Below, piece by piece: positions 1 to 10,175 of a stretch of DNA of 64,000 nt (position 1 is the stretch's first letter; the number at the start of each line of letters is the position of its first letter). Position numbers and translations under genes: made by a program. The stretch comes from Hyphomicrobiaceae bacterium (GTDB lineage: Bacteria; Pseudomonadota; Alphaproteobacteria; Rhizobiales; Hyphomicrobiaceae): assembly GCA_022844275.1 (NCBI GenBank), contig JALHMB010000001.1:310001-374000 (forward strand). Direction: 5' to 3'. Under the pieces are notes generated by a model that was given only the letters and a program-made list of their open reading frames with translations, was not told where the DNA came from and did not search any database.

Positions 1-2628
1 GAGGGCTGCTCGCTCGATGGTCTTGCCGATCTCGTGCCCGATGACTTCTCGACGCACTGGCAGCAGACCATCGAATTCCTTCAGATCGTCACGCGCTTCT
101 GGCCTGCACACCTCGACGAGCGCGGCCTGCTTTCGGCAGCGGACAGACGCAACGGCCTGATCCACGCCGAAGCGGAGCGCCTGACGCGCAGCCCGCCATC
201 GGAGCCTTTCATCATTGCCGGCGTCACCGGCTCGGTGCCTGCGACGGTCGATCTTATCCGCGCGGTTTCCGACCTTCCCGCCGGTGCGATCGTCATTCCG
301 GGCCTCGATCGCACGCTCGACGATGCAAGCTGGGATCAACTGGCCGATCATCCCGAGCATCCCCAGCACGATCTGCATCACCTGCTCCATGCGCTCGGCG
401 TGCCACGCGCGTCCGTCCGCGAGGTTGCGGGTCGACCAGCGCCGCAGCACGCTGAGCGGCGCAGTGCTTTCCTGAGCGAGGTGATGCGCCCCGCGGGCGC
501 CACGGGACAATGGAAGGACTACATCGCTCGAGCGGATCGCGCGGCACTCGGCGCCGCCCTAGCCGGCATCAGCCGTATTGATGCGCCCAACTCCGCGGAC
601 GAAGCGGAAGTCATCGCGCTCATGATGCGCGAGGCACTCGAGACGCCGGGCCGCACGGCCGCGCTGGTCTCGCCCGACCGGCTGCTCGCGCGCCGGGTCG
701 CGATCCGCCTTCAGAGCTGGGGCATCACGGTCGACGACTCAGCGGGCCGCCCCCTAGCGAAGACGCCGCACGGCGCCTTTCTCGATCTGATCGCACAGAC
801 CATTGCCACGCGCTTTGCGCCGGCGACCGTGATGGCTCTTCTCAAGCATCCGCTGACGCGGCTTGGTCTGCCGGTGCGCGATATCCGCCGCGCCGCGCGC
901 TTCCTCGAGCTGGCGGCACTGCGCACGATCTACTTCGGCGAGGGGCTCGATGGCATCGAGGCGAGCCTCGCGCGCGCCAAGCGCGATACACTCGACGGAT
1001 CGCGGCGCGATCGTGCTGTGCGCCGTCTGTGGGATCCCGACTGGGATGCCGCGCAGCATCTGATCATGCGCCTGCGCGATGCCACGGCACCGCTGACGTC
1101 TCTTGCCGGCGACAACGGACCGCAAGAGTTGCACGTACTCACGCGCGCGCACCGTGTCGCGGCCGACGCTCTCGCAGCTCCCGGCGACGACACATCGCCG
1201 TCGCGCCTCTGGCAGGACGAGGATGGCGAGGAAGCGGACCGCCTGCTCGCCGCACTCGACGACGAGAGCCTGACAGCGCCGCCAATTCCACTTGCCGACT
1301 ATGCCGAATTCTACCGCGCGCTCGCTGGCAATGTGACCGTGCGCCCGCGCGTCGCCGTGCACCCGCGCCTTTCCATATGGGGACCCTACGAAGCGCGCCT
1401 CCAGCAGCCCGATCTCGTGATCCTCGGTGCGCTCAACGAAGGGACATGGCCGAAGGCTGCCGACCCTGGCGCCTGGCTCAATCGGCCCATGCGGGCGAAG
1501 CTCGGTCTGCCCTCGCCGGAAGTGGCCATCGGACGCGCGGCGCTCGATGTTTCGGGACTTCTCGGCGCAGGCGAGGTTGTACTGTCGCGCGCGAGCCGCG
1601 TGGATGGCGCGCCGACCGTTCCCTCGCGCTGGCTCATGCGCATCGACGCGCTGCTCGGCGGCATGGGTCTCGCAGATGTCCTGCGGCCGACGAAGCCTTG
1701 GCTCGGCTGGGCAAGGGCGCGCGATGCCCGCATAAGCGCGGCTGAGCCCATTCGCGCACCCGAGCCGCGCCCGGCACTCGCTCTACGCCCGCGCAAGCTC
1801 AGTGCTTCGGACATCGAGCGCTGGATCCGTAATCCCTATAGCCTCTATGCGCACCGCATACTCTCGCTGGAAGTCTTGAGCCCGCTCGGTGCCGCACCAG
1901 GGCCGCGTGAGAAAGGCACGATCATTCACGAGGCGCTCTCGCGCTTCACGCGACGATTTTCCACAACACTGCCGCCTGACATCGCGCGCGAGCTCATGCG
2001 CGACGCCGAAGCCGTGCTGAAGGACTACGCGGCGCACCCGCGCGTTGCCGCCTTCTGGCTGCCGCGTATCGCACGCTTTGCCGATTGGTTCGCGGCGAGC
2101 GAACCGGAGCGGCGCGGCGGCATCTCGCGCATTGCCACCGAGGTTACGGGTATGCGCGTCCTCGCAGCGCCGGGTGGTCCCTTCACGCTCACGGCCCGCG
2201 CCGACCGGATCGATCTCTCGCCGTCTGGGCTCATCATCACGGACTACAAGACGGGAACGCCGCCTGACAACAAAGAGGTCACGACCGGCACGGCGCCGCA
2301 GCTTCCGCTCGAAGCTGCCATTGCGCGCGAAGCGGGCTTTGAAGGCATCGACACAAAAACGATTGTTGCGCTCCGCTACATTAGCGCCCGGGGTGGAACG
2401 CCAGCGGGGGAGGAGAAGATCGTCAAGGCTGACGACGTGCACGCGCTAGCAGATGCCTGCATCGCGAGCCTTGGTAAACTCGTCGCCGACTTCGACAACG
2501 AAGCGCATCCTTACCGCGCCGTGCGCCGCGCACGCTTCGACTACCGCTACGACGACTTCGCCCATCTCGCGCGCGTCGCGGAATGGAGTGGCAGCAACGG
2601 GAGCGACGACGAGGAGGCAGCCGAATGA
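1..2628 (+). CDS. addB: Double-strand break repair protein AddB, 5' truncated by window edge
   Basis: Frame is open from base 1 (EGCSLDGLADLVPDDFS...); C-terminal nuclease motif IITDYKTGTPP; followed by addA with ATGA overlap. Confidence 0.93.
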   Translation, partial: EGCSLDGLADLVPDDFSTHWQQTIEFLQIVTRFWPAHLDERGLLSAADRRNGLIHAEAERLTRSPPSEPFIIAGVTGSVPATVDLIRAVSDLPAGAIVIPGLDRTLDDASWDQLADHPEHPQHDLHHLLHALGVPRASVREVAGRPAPQHAERRSAFLSEVMRPAGATGQWKDYIARADRAALGAALAGISRIDAPNSADEAEVIALMMREALETPGRTAALVSPDRLLARRVAIRLQSWGITVDDSAGRPLAKTPHGAFLDLIAQTIATRFAPATVMALLKHPLTRLGLPVRDIRRAARFLELAALRTIYFGEGLDGIEASLARAKRDTLDGSRRDRAVRRLWDPDWDAAQHLIMRLRDATAPLTSLAGDNGPQELHVLTRAHRVAADALAAPGDDTSPSRLWQDEDGEEADRLLAALDDESLTAPPIPLADYAEFYRALAGNVTVRPRVAVHPRLSIWGPYEARLQQPDLVILGALNEGTWPKAADPGAWLNRPMRAKLGLPSPEVAIGRAALDVSGLLGAGEVVLSRASRVDGAPTVPSRWLMRIDALLGGMGLADVLRPTKPWLGWARARDARISAAEPIRAPEPRPALALRPRKLSASDIERWIRNPYSLYAHRILSLEVLSPLGAAPGPREKGTIIHEALSRFTRRFSTTLPPDIARELMRDAEAVLKDYAAHPRVAAFWLPRIARFADWFAASEPERRGGISRIATEVTGMRVLAAPGGPFTLTARADRIDLSPSGLIITDYKTGTPPDNKEVTTGTAPQLPLEAAIAREAGFEGIDTKTIVALRYISARGGTPAGEEKIVKADDVHALADACIASLGKLVADFDNEAHPYRAVRRARFDYRYDDFAHLARVAEWSGSNGSDDEEAAE

Positions 2629-5600
2629 GTGGCGCGCTCCTGGAGAAACTGCTGCGAGAGACCACGGCCGCGCAGAACAGCGCCGCCGATCCGACCGCAT
2701 CGGCCTGGGTGAGCGCCAATGCCGGTACGGGCAAGACGCACGTGCTCACCTCGCGTGTGCTCCGTCTCCTGCTTGCCGGCATGAAGCCCGAGCGGATTCT
2801 CTGTCTCACCTTCACCAAGGCTGCGGCGACGGAAATGTCGACGCGCGTATTCAAACGCCTCGCGGAATGGGCGAGCGCGGGCGACGAAGCGCTGCACAAG
2901 GCCCTGCGGGAGCTGCTCGGCGCCTCGCCGCATGAAGAGGAGCTGGCACGCGCGCGACAACTTTTCGCGCTCGCCATCGAGACACCCGGTGGCCTCAAAG
3001 TGCAGACCATTCATGCCTTCTGCGAGCGCCTGCTGCAGCGCTTTCCGTTGGAAGCCGACGTGCCGCCGGGCTTCACGGTGCTCGACGAGTCACACGCACA
3101 GAGCCTCATGCGCGAGGCCATAGATGCCACGCTTAGTGCGGCCGCCGGCGCGCGCGGCTCGCCATTGCACGCAGCACTCGAAACCGTCGTCGTGTACGCC
3201 GCCGATGAGCGCTTCGACCAGCTCCTTGGCGCCATGATTGCCAAGCGCGACTGGCTCGATATGGCACGCCCTGACGTGGTCGGCAGCGCCCTCTCGTTCG
3301 ATGAGGTCGAGACGCGCTATCGCAAAGCGCTCGGCATTCGCAAGAGCATCTCGCTCGCCGCAGTGCTGGGCGAGATCGCCGGCGTGTTTTCGCCCGACAT
3401 GCTCCGGCGCGCAATCACGGCTCTGAGTGGCGGATCCAAGAATGATCGCGATGCCGCGGATCGCCTTCGCGCGGTTGTCTCGGCGGCAGATGCCAGCGCA
3501 GCAGCAGACGCGTTGTGCGCGTTCTTTCTCACGGACAAAGGTGAGTGCCGGAAGAACCTCGTCACCCAGCCGACGGCGACAGCGAACCCGGGCCTCAAAG
3601 AGCAGCTCGATGCTGCGCAGAGCACGTTCGTTATGCTCGACGGCGAGCGCCGCGCACTCGAAACGCTCGACGCCTCGCTCGCGCTCCTTCACCTCGCCCA
3701 TGATGTGCGCGGCACATACGCCGCTCTCAAGGCACGCCGCGCCGCGCTCGACTATGACGATCTCATTATGAAGGCTGCCATCCTTCTGACGGGTAATGTG
3801 AGTGGCTTGCCGCAGTGGGTGCACTACAAGCTCGATGGAGGTCTGAGCCACATTCTCGTCGATGAAGCGCAGGACACGAGCCCCCTGCAATGGCGCGTCG
3901 TTGCCGGTCTTGCCGAGGAGTTCTTCGGCGACAGCGCCGGCCATGGTGATGGCCCGCGCACGGTTTTCGCAGTCGGCGACGAGAAGCAGTCCATCTACGG
4001 CTTCCAGGGCGCAGCTCCCCATAAGCTCGCGGAGGTCGGCAGCGATTTCGCCGTGCGCGCCGACGCGGTCGAGCATCCCTGGCACGCCGTCCCTCTCACG
4101 CTCTCCTTCCGATCGGCGCCGCCCGTGCTGGCGGCCGTCGATGCCGTCTTCACCGATCCCCAGCGCACGCCCGGCGTGACGTTCGGCGATGGCGTGATCC
4201 GCCATCAGCCGCATCGTCAGGGACATGCGGGCATCGTCGAGATCTGGGAGCCCGAAGCACCATCAGACACGGAAGATACCGATGCCTTCACGCCGCTCGA
4301 CGAGCGCACGTCGGCATCACCTGCCACGCGGCTTGCGGCGCGCATATCCGATCAGATCAGCCGATGGCTTAACTCGGGCGAGCGCCTCGAAAGCCAGGAT
4401 CGGCCGATCGAAGCCGGCGACATTCTCATTCTCGTGCGTCGCCGCGGCCTGCTCGCGCCGGCCTTGATCGCCGCATTGAAGCAGCGCGGCATCCAGGTTG
4501 CCGGTGCCGATCGCATGGCGCTCGAACAGCAGATCGCCATCCAGGATCTCATGGCCGTCGGCGAAGTCGTGTTGCTGCCCGAGGACGATCTGGCTCTCGC
4601 TTCCGTGCTGAAGAGTCCCCTCATCGGCCTCGACGACGACGACCTCCTGCGCTTTGCGCCGGGGCGCAGAGGCTCGCTCTGGAGTGCGCTGCTGGAGAGA
4701 GCGAAATCCGGTGACGCCCGCATCGCGGCGGCGGCGGAGATCGTCAAGCAGTGGCGGCGCAGCGCCGACTTCCGCCCACCCTTCGAGTTCTACGCCGAGT
4801 TGTTGGATGGCGAAGGCGGCCGCGCCAAGCTCATCGCGCGGCTCGGGCCCGAGGCGGCTGATGCGATCGACGAGTTCATGAATCTCGCACTCCGCTATGA
4901 CGAGGCAGAGCCGCCGTCGCTGCAGGGCTTTCTCGACCTGCTCAGGCAAAGCCGGCGCGAGATCAAGCGCGATCTCGAGCACGGCGGTAACCAGGTGCGC
5001 GTCATGACCGTGCATGGCGCCAAAGGTCTCGAAGCGCCGATCGTCTTCCTGCCGGATACGTGCAGCACGCGATCCGGCGGTCCCAATGGTGGCCTCATCG
5101 AGATCGATGACGAGATCAGCGTCGCGAGCGGCGTAAAGCCCGTGGTTTGGGCGCCGTCGAAAGGAACGAAGCGTGTGGCGGCAATCGCCAACGCCCGAAG
5201 CCGCGTCTCGAACGAGGAAACCGAGGAGCGCAACCGCCTACTCTATGTGGCGCTGACCCGAGCGCGCGACCGCCTCTATGTCTGCGGCTACGATGGCAAG
5301 AACAATCGGCCTGCGAACTGCTGGTACGAGCTCGTCAGAACCGGCCTCGCGGATCACCTCGTCGAGGCGCGCGACCCCGAGGGGCGCCCAGTCTTCCGCC
5401 TTGCCGAGCCGCAACGCGTGCCGCCGACAGCGCGCAAAAGCGATCCCGGCCTCGATGCCACCCCTGTCAGGCTGCCCGCATGGGCAGAGCGCCGGGCACC
5501 GCGCGAGCCGGCACTTGCCGTTCCGATCGCCCCCTCACGCCTCGCCCCGCTCGACATCGACGCGGAGGGCGAACCGCTCGAACCTGTCGGCGCGCCCTCC

Positions 5601-6182
5601 GACCGGCCGACACGCAGATCCGCGCCCGGATCATCGCTCGGCGGCGAAAACCGCTTTCTGCGCGGCACGCTCACACACGCCCTTCTGCAATATCTGCCGA
5701 CCTGCCCGCAGGAAGGCTGGCAGCGCGCCGCCAGCACCTTCTTGGAGGCTCGTGGCAGTGTCCTGCCGGCGCGGATGCATGAGAGCATTGTCCGCGAGAC
5801 GCTCGCCATACTGACTGATCCAGCCCTTGGCCCCGTCTTCGGACCACACTCGCGCGCCGAGGTTGCGATCGTCGCCGAGATCGCGTCGCCCAGCGGCACA
5901 GGTCCGCCGCTGCGCATCGCCGGCCAGATCGACCGGCTTGTCGAGCTCGCAGGCGACATCCTGATTGTGGACTACAAGACCAACCGCCCGCCTCCGCGCG
6001 ATCTCGACGAGGTGCCGCGCGCCTATGTTCATCAGCTCGCGGCTTATTGCCTAGCGGTGGAGCGTGCATTCGGAGCCAGGCGCGTGCGGGCGGCTTTGCT
6101 CTGGACGGAGGGACCGAGACTCATGGAGCTTCCAGCAAAGATTCTGGAGCAGGCAAAAATTGAACTGTTCACGCCCATTTGA
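2625..6182 (+). CDS. addA: Double-strand break repair helicase-nuclease AddA
   Basis: UvrD-type motifs ANAGTGKTHVLTSRV, LVDEAQDTSPLQW, VMTVHGAKGLEAPIVFLPD; C-terminal nuclease IVDYKTNRPPP; ATG at 2625 overlaps addB stop. Confidence 0.95.
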   Translation: MSGALLEKLLRETTAAQNSAADPTASAWVSANAGTGKTHVLTSRVLRLLLAGMKPERILCLTFTKAAATEMSTRVFKRLAEWASAGDEALHKALRELLGASPHEEELARARQLFALAIETPGGLKVQTIHAFCERLLQRFPLEADVPPGFTVLDESHAQSLMREAIDATLSAAAGARGSPLHAALETVVVYAADERFDQLLGAMIAKRDWLDMARPDVVGSALSFDEVETRYRKALGIRKSISLAAVLGEIAGVFSPDMLRRAITALSGGSKNDRDAADRLRAVVSAADASAAADALCAFFLTDKGECRKNLVTQPTATANPGLKEQLDAAQSTFVMLDGERRALETLDASLALLHLAHDVRGTYAALKARRAALDYDDLIMKAAILLTGNVSGLPQWVHYKLDGGLSHILVDEAQDTSPLQWRVVAGLAEEFFGDSAGHGDGPRTVFAVGDEKQSIYGFQGAAPHKLAEVGSDFAVRADAVEHPWHAVPLTLSFRSAPPVLAAVDAVFTDPQRTPGVTFGDGVIRHQPHRQGHAGIVEIWEPEAPSDTEDTDAFTPLDERTSASPATRLAARISDQISRWLNSGERLESQDRPIEAGDILILVRRRGLLAPALIAALKQRGIQVAGADRMALEQQIAIQDLMAVGEVVLLPEDDLALASVLKSPLIGLDDDDLLRFAPGRRGSLWSALLERAKSGDARIAAAAEIVKQWRRSADFRPPFEFYAELLDGEGGRAKLIARLGPEAADAIDEFMNLALRYDEAEPPSLQGFLDLLRQSRREIKRDLEHGGNQVRVMTVHGAKGLEAPIVFLPDTCSTRSGGPNGGLIEIDDEISVASGVKPVVWAPSKGTKRVAAIANARSRVSNEETEERNRLLYVALTRARDRLYVCGYDGKNNRPANCWYELVRTGLADHLVEARDPEGRPVFRLAEPQRVPPTARKSDPGLDATPVRLPAWAERRAPREPALAVPIAPSRLAPLDIDAEGEPLEPVGAPSDRPTRRSAPGSSLGGENRFLRGTLTHALLQYLPTCPQEGWQRAASTFLEARGSVLPARMHESIVRETLAILTDPALGPVFGPHSRAEVAIVAEIASPSGTGPPLRIAGQIDRLVELAGDILIVDYKTNRPPPRDLDEVPRAYVHQLAAYCLAVERAFGARRVRAALLWTEGPRLMELPAKILEQAKIELFTPI

Positions 6183-6189
6183 GGCCAAC

Positions 6190-6218
6190 TTGACGCAAGA
6201 TAGTGCGATGCCTACTTA
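6190..6218 (+). promoter_or_regulatory. Candidate sigma70-type promoter upstream of trxA
   Basis: TTGACG (6190-6195), 17-nt spacer, TACTTA (6213-6218), in the addA-trxA gap. Confidence 0.35.
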
Positions 6219-6293
6219 ACAGCCAACGCGGCGATTCCGCCGCATCCCCTCCCGTGCAGGCCTGCACGCGGCTTATTCCGAGGAGATCCCGAA

Positions 6294-6614
6294 ATGACTG
6301 CGTTCGTTACCGACGCAAACTTCGAAGACGAGGTCATCAAATCGTCCGAGCCGGTCGTCGTGGACTTTTTCGCGGAGTGGTGCGGACCGTGCAAGGCCAT
6401 GGCGCCGGCGCTTGATCAGGTCGCGCAGGAAATGGCTGGTAAGGTCAAGGTCGTGAAAGTTGACGTCGACCAGAATCCGGCAATCACGCAGCGCTTCCGC
6501 ATTCAGGCCATGCCGACGCTCCTCGTGTTCAAGGACGGCAAGGTTGCCGCCCAGCAGGTCGGTGCTCTCGTCCAGAAGCGCAAGCTCGAGGATTGGATCA
6601 ATTCTGCAATCTGA
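6294..6614 (+). CDS. trxA: Thioredoxin
   Basis: 106 aa with FFAEWCGPCKAMAP active site and QAMPTLLVFKDG. Confidence 0.97.
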   Translation: MTAFVTDANFEDEVIKSSEPVVVDFFAEWCGPCKAMAPALDQVAQEMAGKVKVVKVDVDQNPAITQRFRIQAMPTLLVFKDGKVAAQQVGALVQKRKLEDWINSAI

Positions 6615-6639
6615 TCCGCAGCACCACTCTCGGAAATGA

Positions 6640-6676
6640 CAAGAGCCCCGCGCAGGTCCTGCGCGGGGCTCTTGTG
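6640..6676 (+). terminator. Terminator after trxA (convergent, possibly bidirectional)
   Basis: Near-perfect long hairpin caagagccccgcgcagg/tcctgcgcggggctcttg between convergent genes. Confidence 0.8.
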
Positions 6677-6711
6677 TCATCGGCCAGCCAGCGGCACTTG
6701 CTCACTGTCGC

Positions 6712-7551
6712 CTACTCGCGGAAACGGCCGTCGATATACATGCGCCAGAGCCTCTCACCGATCATGCAGTCGCTGCGCTCCTCGGGCACGGACATTTGTG
6801 TCCGGATGAAGCGGGGCTCACCCTCTTCAGGCATGGGCGAAAGGTTGGCGATCTCCAGAATGAGTTTGCGTCGGATCGCCGGCCCGAACTCCGATTTTGC
6901 CCGCACGGGGATAACGAAGCTCCCGAACCCGCCGATCACGCAATCGGTGTAGTACTTGTCGAGGTTATTGATATCGAAGAAGCCCGAGCGCTGGTTCGGC
7001 TTCAAGATGATCGGCAACCCATTGATGACGATACCTTCGGCGACCGCGCGATCACGGGATACCTCAGCCGGACCGCCCGAGTTGTTGGGACCGTCGCCGG
7101 AGACATCGATGACCCGGCGCTTGCCCTTGAAACCTTGCGTCCCGAACTGGCGCGCCGCGAAATCGATGGCACCCGAGAGCGACGTCATACGCTCGCGCGA
7201 GATCGGCATCCTCTCGAGCCGCGCGGCGAATGCTTCGAGCGCGTCCGGACTGTCGATCAGCGTCCAAGGCATGACGATCTGCTGAATGAGCTGGCCTGCC
7301 CATTCCACATACATGAGGGAGATTCGGCCCATGCCGCCGCTGCTGATGGCCTTCCAGACCTCGGGGTCACGGAGGGCGCTGACATAGCCCTCGCGCTGGA
7401 GCTGCTGCTCGTCGAGGTCCATCGACCAGGAAACATCGACCGCGAGAACGAGTTCGAGGTCTACGGCCTCATCGGCGCGCGATGATGGAGCCACGCCGAT
7501 GGCCATCACCGCTGCGAGCAAGGCCACCATACATGTCCGAAATGCCCACAT
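6712..7551 (-). CDS. DUF1194-type von Willebrand factor A domain protein, secreted
   Basis: Signal peptide, ELVLAVDVSWSMDLDEQQLQREGYV (MIDAS-like DxSxS), GKRRVIDVSGDGPNN. Confidence 0.85.
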   Translation of the reverse strand: MWAFRTCMVALLAAVMAIGVAPSSRADEAVDLELVLAVDVSWSMDLDEQQLQREGYVSALRDPEVWKAISSGGMGRISLMYVEWAGQLIQQIVMPWTLIDSPDALEAFAARLERMPISRERMTSLSGAIDFAARQFGTQGFKGKRRVIDVSGDGPNNSGGPAEVSRDRAVAEGIVINGLPIILKPNQRSGFFDINNLDKYYTDCVIGGFGSFVIPVRAKSEFGPAIRRKLILEIANLSPMPEEGEPRFIRTQMSVPEERSDCMIGERLWRMYIDGRFRE

Positions 7552-7651
7552 GCTTCTATCGATGCATGGGGCCTATTTGCTGGCAAATCACGATTCGTTT
7601 TACGCACACGCGAGGTGATCACGGGGCGCCATCGGCTGCGCCGTCATGGCC

Positions 7652-8254
7652 TCATGCTTCGAGCTCGAGCTCGTCGTCGCGGATGTGGAGAAGCTTGCGG
7701 GGATCGGGCTCGGTACGGATCGGGACGCAGAGCTGCGTCAGCCATTCCTCCTTAGGCGTCCGGGCCGGGTCGTTGAGATACATCTCCATCAGCGGGCGCG
7801 TGCTGTCGACCCGCAGCTTCTCCGCTTCGGCCCACTGCGAGCTCATATAGCGGAAGGCCGCGCCGATCTGACTGTGGCAGCCCCTGATCTGGCCGAGCGC
7901 ATAGGCCCCACCCGGGGTCATCTTGCGGGTAATGCCGAACTCTGGGTCTGGGCTGAGGCCGGGGACGAGTTCGACACAGGCGTCGTAGCGAAGAGCCTCG
8001 GCATCGGTCATTCGCGAGCAGTCGTGAATGATGCCAAAGGCGCGCGCGTTGTACTTCCGGAGATCGCGCATATCAAGCCAGCCGAGCAAGGTTTCCCATG
8101 CCTCCTTCACCGACCGGTCGTAAGGGCCAATAGCCCGGTACTGCAGCACCGCACAGGGCCGCAGGTACGCAAATCTGATATGCACAATCCCCTCCACGAA
8201 TGCCCAGGTGGCGCCGACCCCGACAGCACCCGTGCACGAATATGAGTAGTACAA
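7652..8254 (-). CDS. GyrI-like (effector-binding) domain protein; start uncertain
   Basis: YRAIGPYDRSVKEAWETLLGWL ... AFGIIHDCSRMTDAEALRYDACVEL resembles GyrI/AraC effector-binding fold. Confidence 0.6.
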   Translation of the reverse strand: MYYSYSCTGAVGVGATWAFVEGIVHIRFAYLRPCAVLQYRAIGPYDRSVKEAWETLLGWLDMRDLRKYNARAFGIIHDCSRMTDAEALRYDACVELVPGLSPDPEFGITRKMTPGGAYALGQIRGCHSQIGAAFRYMSSQWAEAEKLRVDSTRPLMEMYLNDPARTPKEEWLTQLCVPIRTEPDPRKLLHIRDDELELEA

Positions 8255-8289
8255 ATTGATTTAACGGGGCTTAAATCGGTCGACGAACT

Positions 8290-9117
8290 TCAAGTTAACT
8301 TGAAGCCGCGCGCATTAACGAAGCGGCCGAAGTCGGCACGCTCAGGCTCGCCGTACTGGCGCGCCTTGTCCTCTGACCAACCATAGGAATCGCTCGTCCC
8401 GAAACGGGCGACATTGCGCTGAGTACGGTAAGGAAACACGCCGTTGCGCCTGCGATCATAGGCGGAAACGATCTCTTTGTTGCAATCACCATATCGGTCG
8501 CGATGCACCGTCGCTGCGAGTGGGAGGCGCAGACTGATGTAGGACGGGCCCTGCGGCCAGCCGAATCCGAGACCCGCGACCGGAAACACGTGGGCGGGCA
8601 GGCCGAGCATCTCGCTTACCTCCTGGGCGTGGTTGCGGATCACGCTCACCGGGCAGCAACCGAGCCCCGCAGCCTCGGCCGCGAGGACGAATGCCGAGAG
8701 TAGGATCCCTGCATCCACCGAGGCATTGAAGAAGGCATCGAGGTGGTCGTTGGCGAACGGGATGCCCGTCCAGTCATGGACCTGGCGCTGGCGCCGGTTG
8801 TTGCCGAGGAAGACGAGGAAATGCGGGGCCTTGGGAATCCAGTCCTGATCCGCGAGCAAAGCGTTGATGCGGTCCCGGATGGCCTTGTCTTCGATCACCA
8901 GGATGTCGCGCTGCTGGAGATCGCTCTTCGACGGCGACGAGAGGGCAAGCGCAGCAAGCGTGTCGATGAGAGACGCCGGTACCGGCTCGTCGCGAAAGCG
9001 ACGGCAGACGCCGCGCGAAGCGAGCCCCCGCAGGAATTCCGAGGCTTCCAGCTTCGGATCAACCGCATGGGCGAAATCGCCGAAGCGGTGATCGAGCGCG
9101 TCCTTGATGCTTTTCAT
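8290..9117 (-). CDS. Nitroreductase family protein
   Basis: MKSIKDALDHRFGD..., RRFRDEPVPASLIDTLAALALSSPSKSDLQQRDILVIED; start trimmed to ATG at 9117 to avoid a long overlap with the UDG gene. Confidence 0.85.
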   Translation of the reverse strand: MKSIKDALDHRFGDFAHAVDPKLEASEFLRGLASRGVCRRFRDEPVPASLIDTLAALALSSPSKSDLQQRDILVIEDKAIRDRINALLADQDWIPKAPHFLVFLGNNRRQRQVHDWTGIPFANDHLDAFFNASVDAGILLSAFVLAAEAAGLGCCPVSVIRNHAQEVSEMLGLPAHVFPVAGLGFGWPQGPSYISLRLPLAATVHRDRYGDCNKEIVSAYDRRRNGVFPYRTQRNVARFGTSDSYGWSEDKARQYGEPERADFGRFVNARGFKLT

Positions 9118-9121
9118 GGTG

Positions 9122-10027
9122 TCATTTCCCTCGGGCGGCGAGCAAGCGGTCCTGGATAGCGAGCAGATCGCGCCAGGCGAGCCGCTTGCCGATAGGCGTT
9201 CGCAAGAGGTAGGCCGGATGCAGCGTCGGCATGGCCGGCACTTTGCGGCCGGCGACCTCGATCTCCCGCCAGCGCCCCCGTGCGCGCATGATACCACCCT
9301 CGATGCCGAGGAGCGCGGTCGCGGCGGGCCCGCCAAGCGTCATGAGCACATCGGGGCCGACAAGCTCGATCTGGCGCTCCAGGAAGGGCCGACAGACCTG
9401 CACTTCCTGCGGCGTCGGCGTGCGGTTCCCCGGCGGACGCCAGTACACGACATTGGTGATGTGTACGTTGTCCTCGCTGAGGCCGATCGCGGCGAGCATC
9501 TTATCGAGAAGCAGGCCGGCGCGACCAACGAACGGCTTTCCCGCGAGGTCTTCCTCGCGCCCCGGCGCTTCGCCGACAATCATCAGCCGCGCATCGGGGC
9601 GCCCGCGGAAGAAGCAAAGTGACTTCGCCGTGGCTTTGAGCGCGCAGCCGTCGAATGCTTCGAGCACTGTGCGCAACTCGTCGAGCGTCTTGGCCTGACG
9701 CGCCGCCTGGCGAGCGCTGAGCGCTGCGGCATCCGGTGGCGCGGTCGGAAAGCGGCGCGGTGCGTCAGTGGTAACGGCAGGACGCGGGCTCGTCACAGTG
9801 GCGATGGGCCTATCAGCGGCGGTCCGCGCCGGCCCCGACGCTGCAGGCGCCGCACGCGGTGTCTCAGGCGCAGTCTCGGATTTCTGCAACGAGAACGCCT
9901 GCCCTGGCACGGCATCGGCGCGCGCAAGCCAGTCGTTCCCTGCATCGTCGAGTACGCCGTCGACCCCCATCTCGCGCCACCACGCGAGCAGGGTCGCCAT
10001 ACCGGCCCGATCTTCCTCATCGATCAT
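9122..10027 (-). CDS. Uracil-DNA glycosylase (family 4/5-like)
   Basis: RLMIVGEAPGREEDLAGKPFVGRAGLLLDKML, HITNVVYWRPPGNRTPTPQEV, PTLHPAYLLR. Confidence 0.9.
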   Translation of the reverse strand: MIDEEDRAGMATLLAWWREMGVDGVLDDAGNDWLARADAVPGQAFSLQKSETAPETPRAAPAASGPARTAADRPIATVTSPRPAVTTDAPRRFPTAPPDAAALSARQAARQAKTLDELRTVLEAFDGCALKATAKSLCFFRGRPDARLMIVGEAPGREEDLAGKPFVGRAGLLLDKMLAAIGLSEDNVHITNVVYWRPPGNRTPTPQEVQVCRPFLERQIELVGPDVLMTLGGPAATALLGIEGGIMRARGRWREIEVAGRKVPAMPTLHPAYLLRTPIGKRLAWRDLLAIQDRLLAARGK

Positions 10028-10175
10028 GGGCGGCACCATAGCGCCTGACGCCCACCTTGGCATCCCGCCCCGTGCACAGGGCCTTGCAGCATGAGCTTGG
10101 TGCTTGACCGTACTTGCGCCCCCGACCTATCGAACAGCATAACGGATATTGGAATGGATCGAAGGACAGCGCACG

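Noticed and set aside
3090-4226. 378-aa - strand ORF antisense to addA
   Set aside because: Overlaps addA helicase core; no independent coding evidence.
9118-9336. N-terminal extension of the nitroreductase ORF
   Set aside because: Extension is Arg/Ser-rich and overlaps the UDG coding end; ATG at 9117 gives a normal nitroreductase start.
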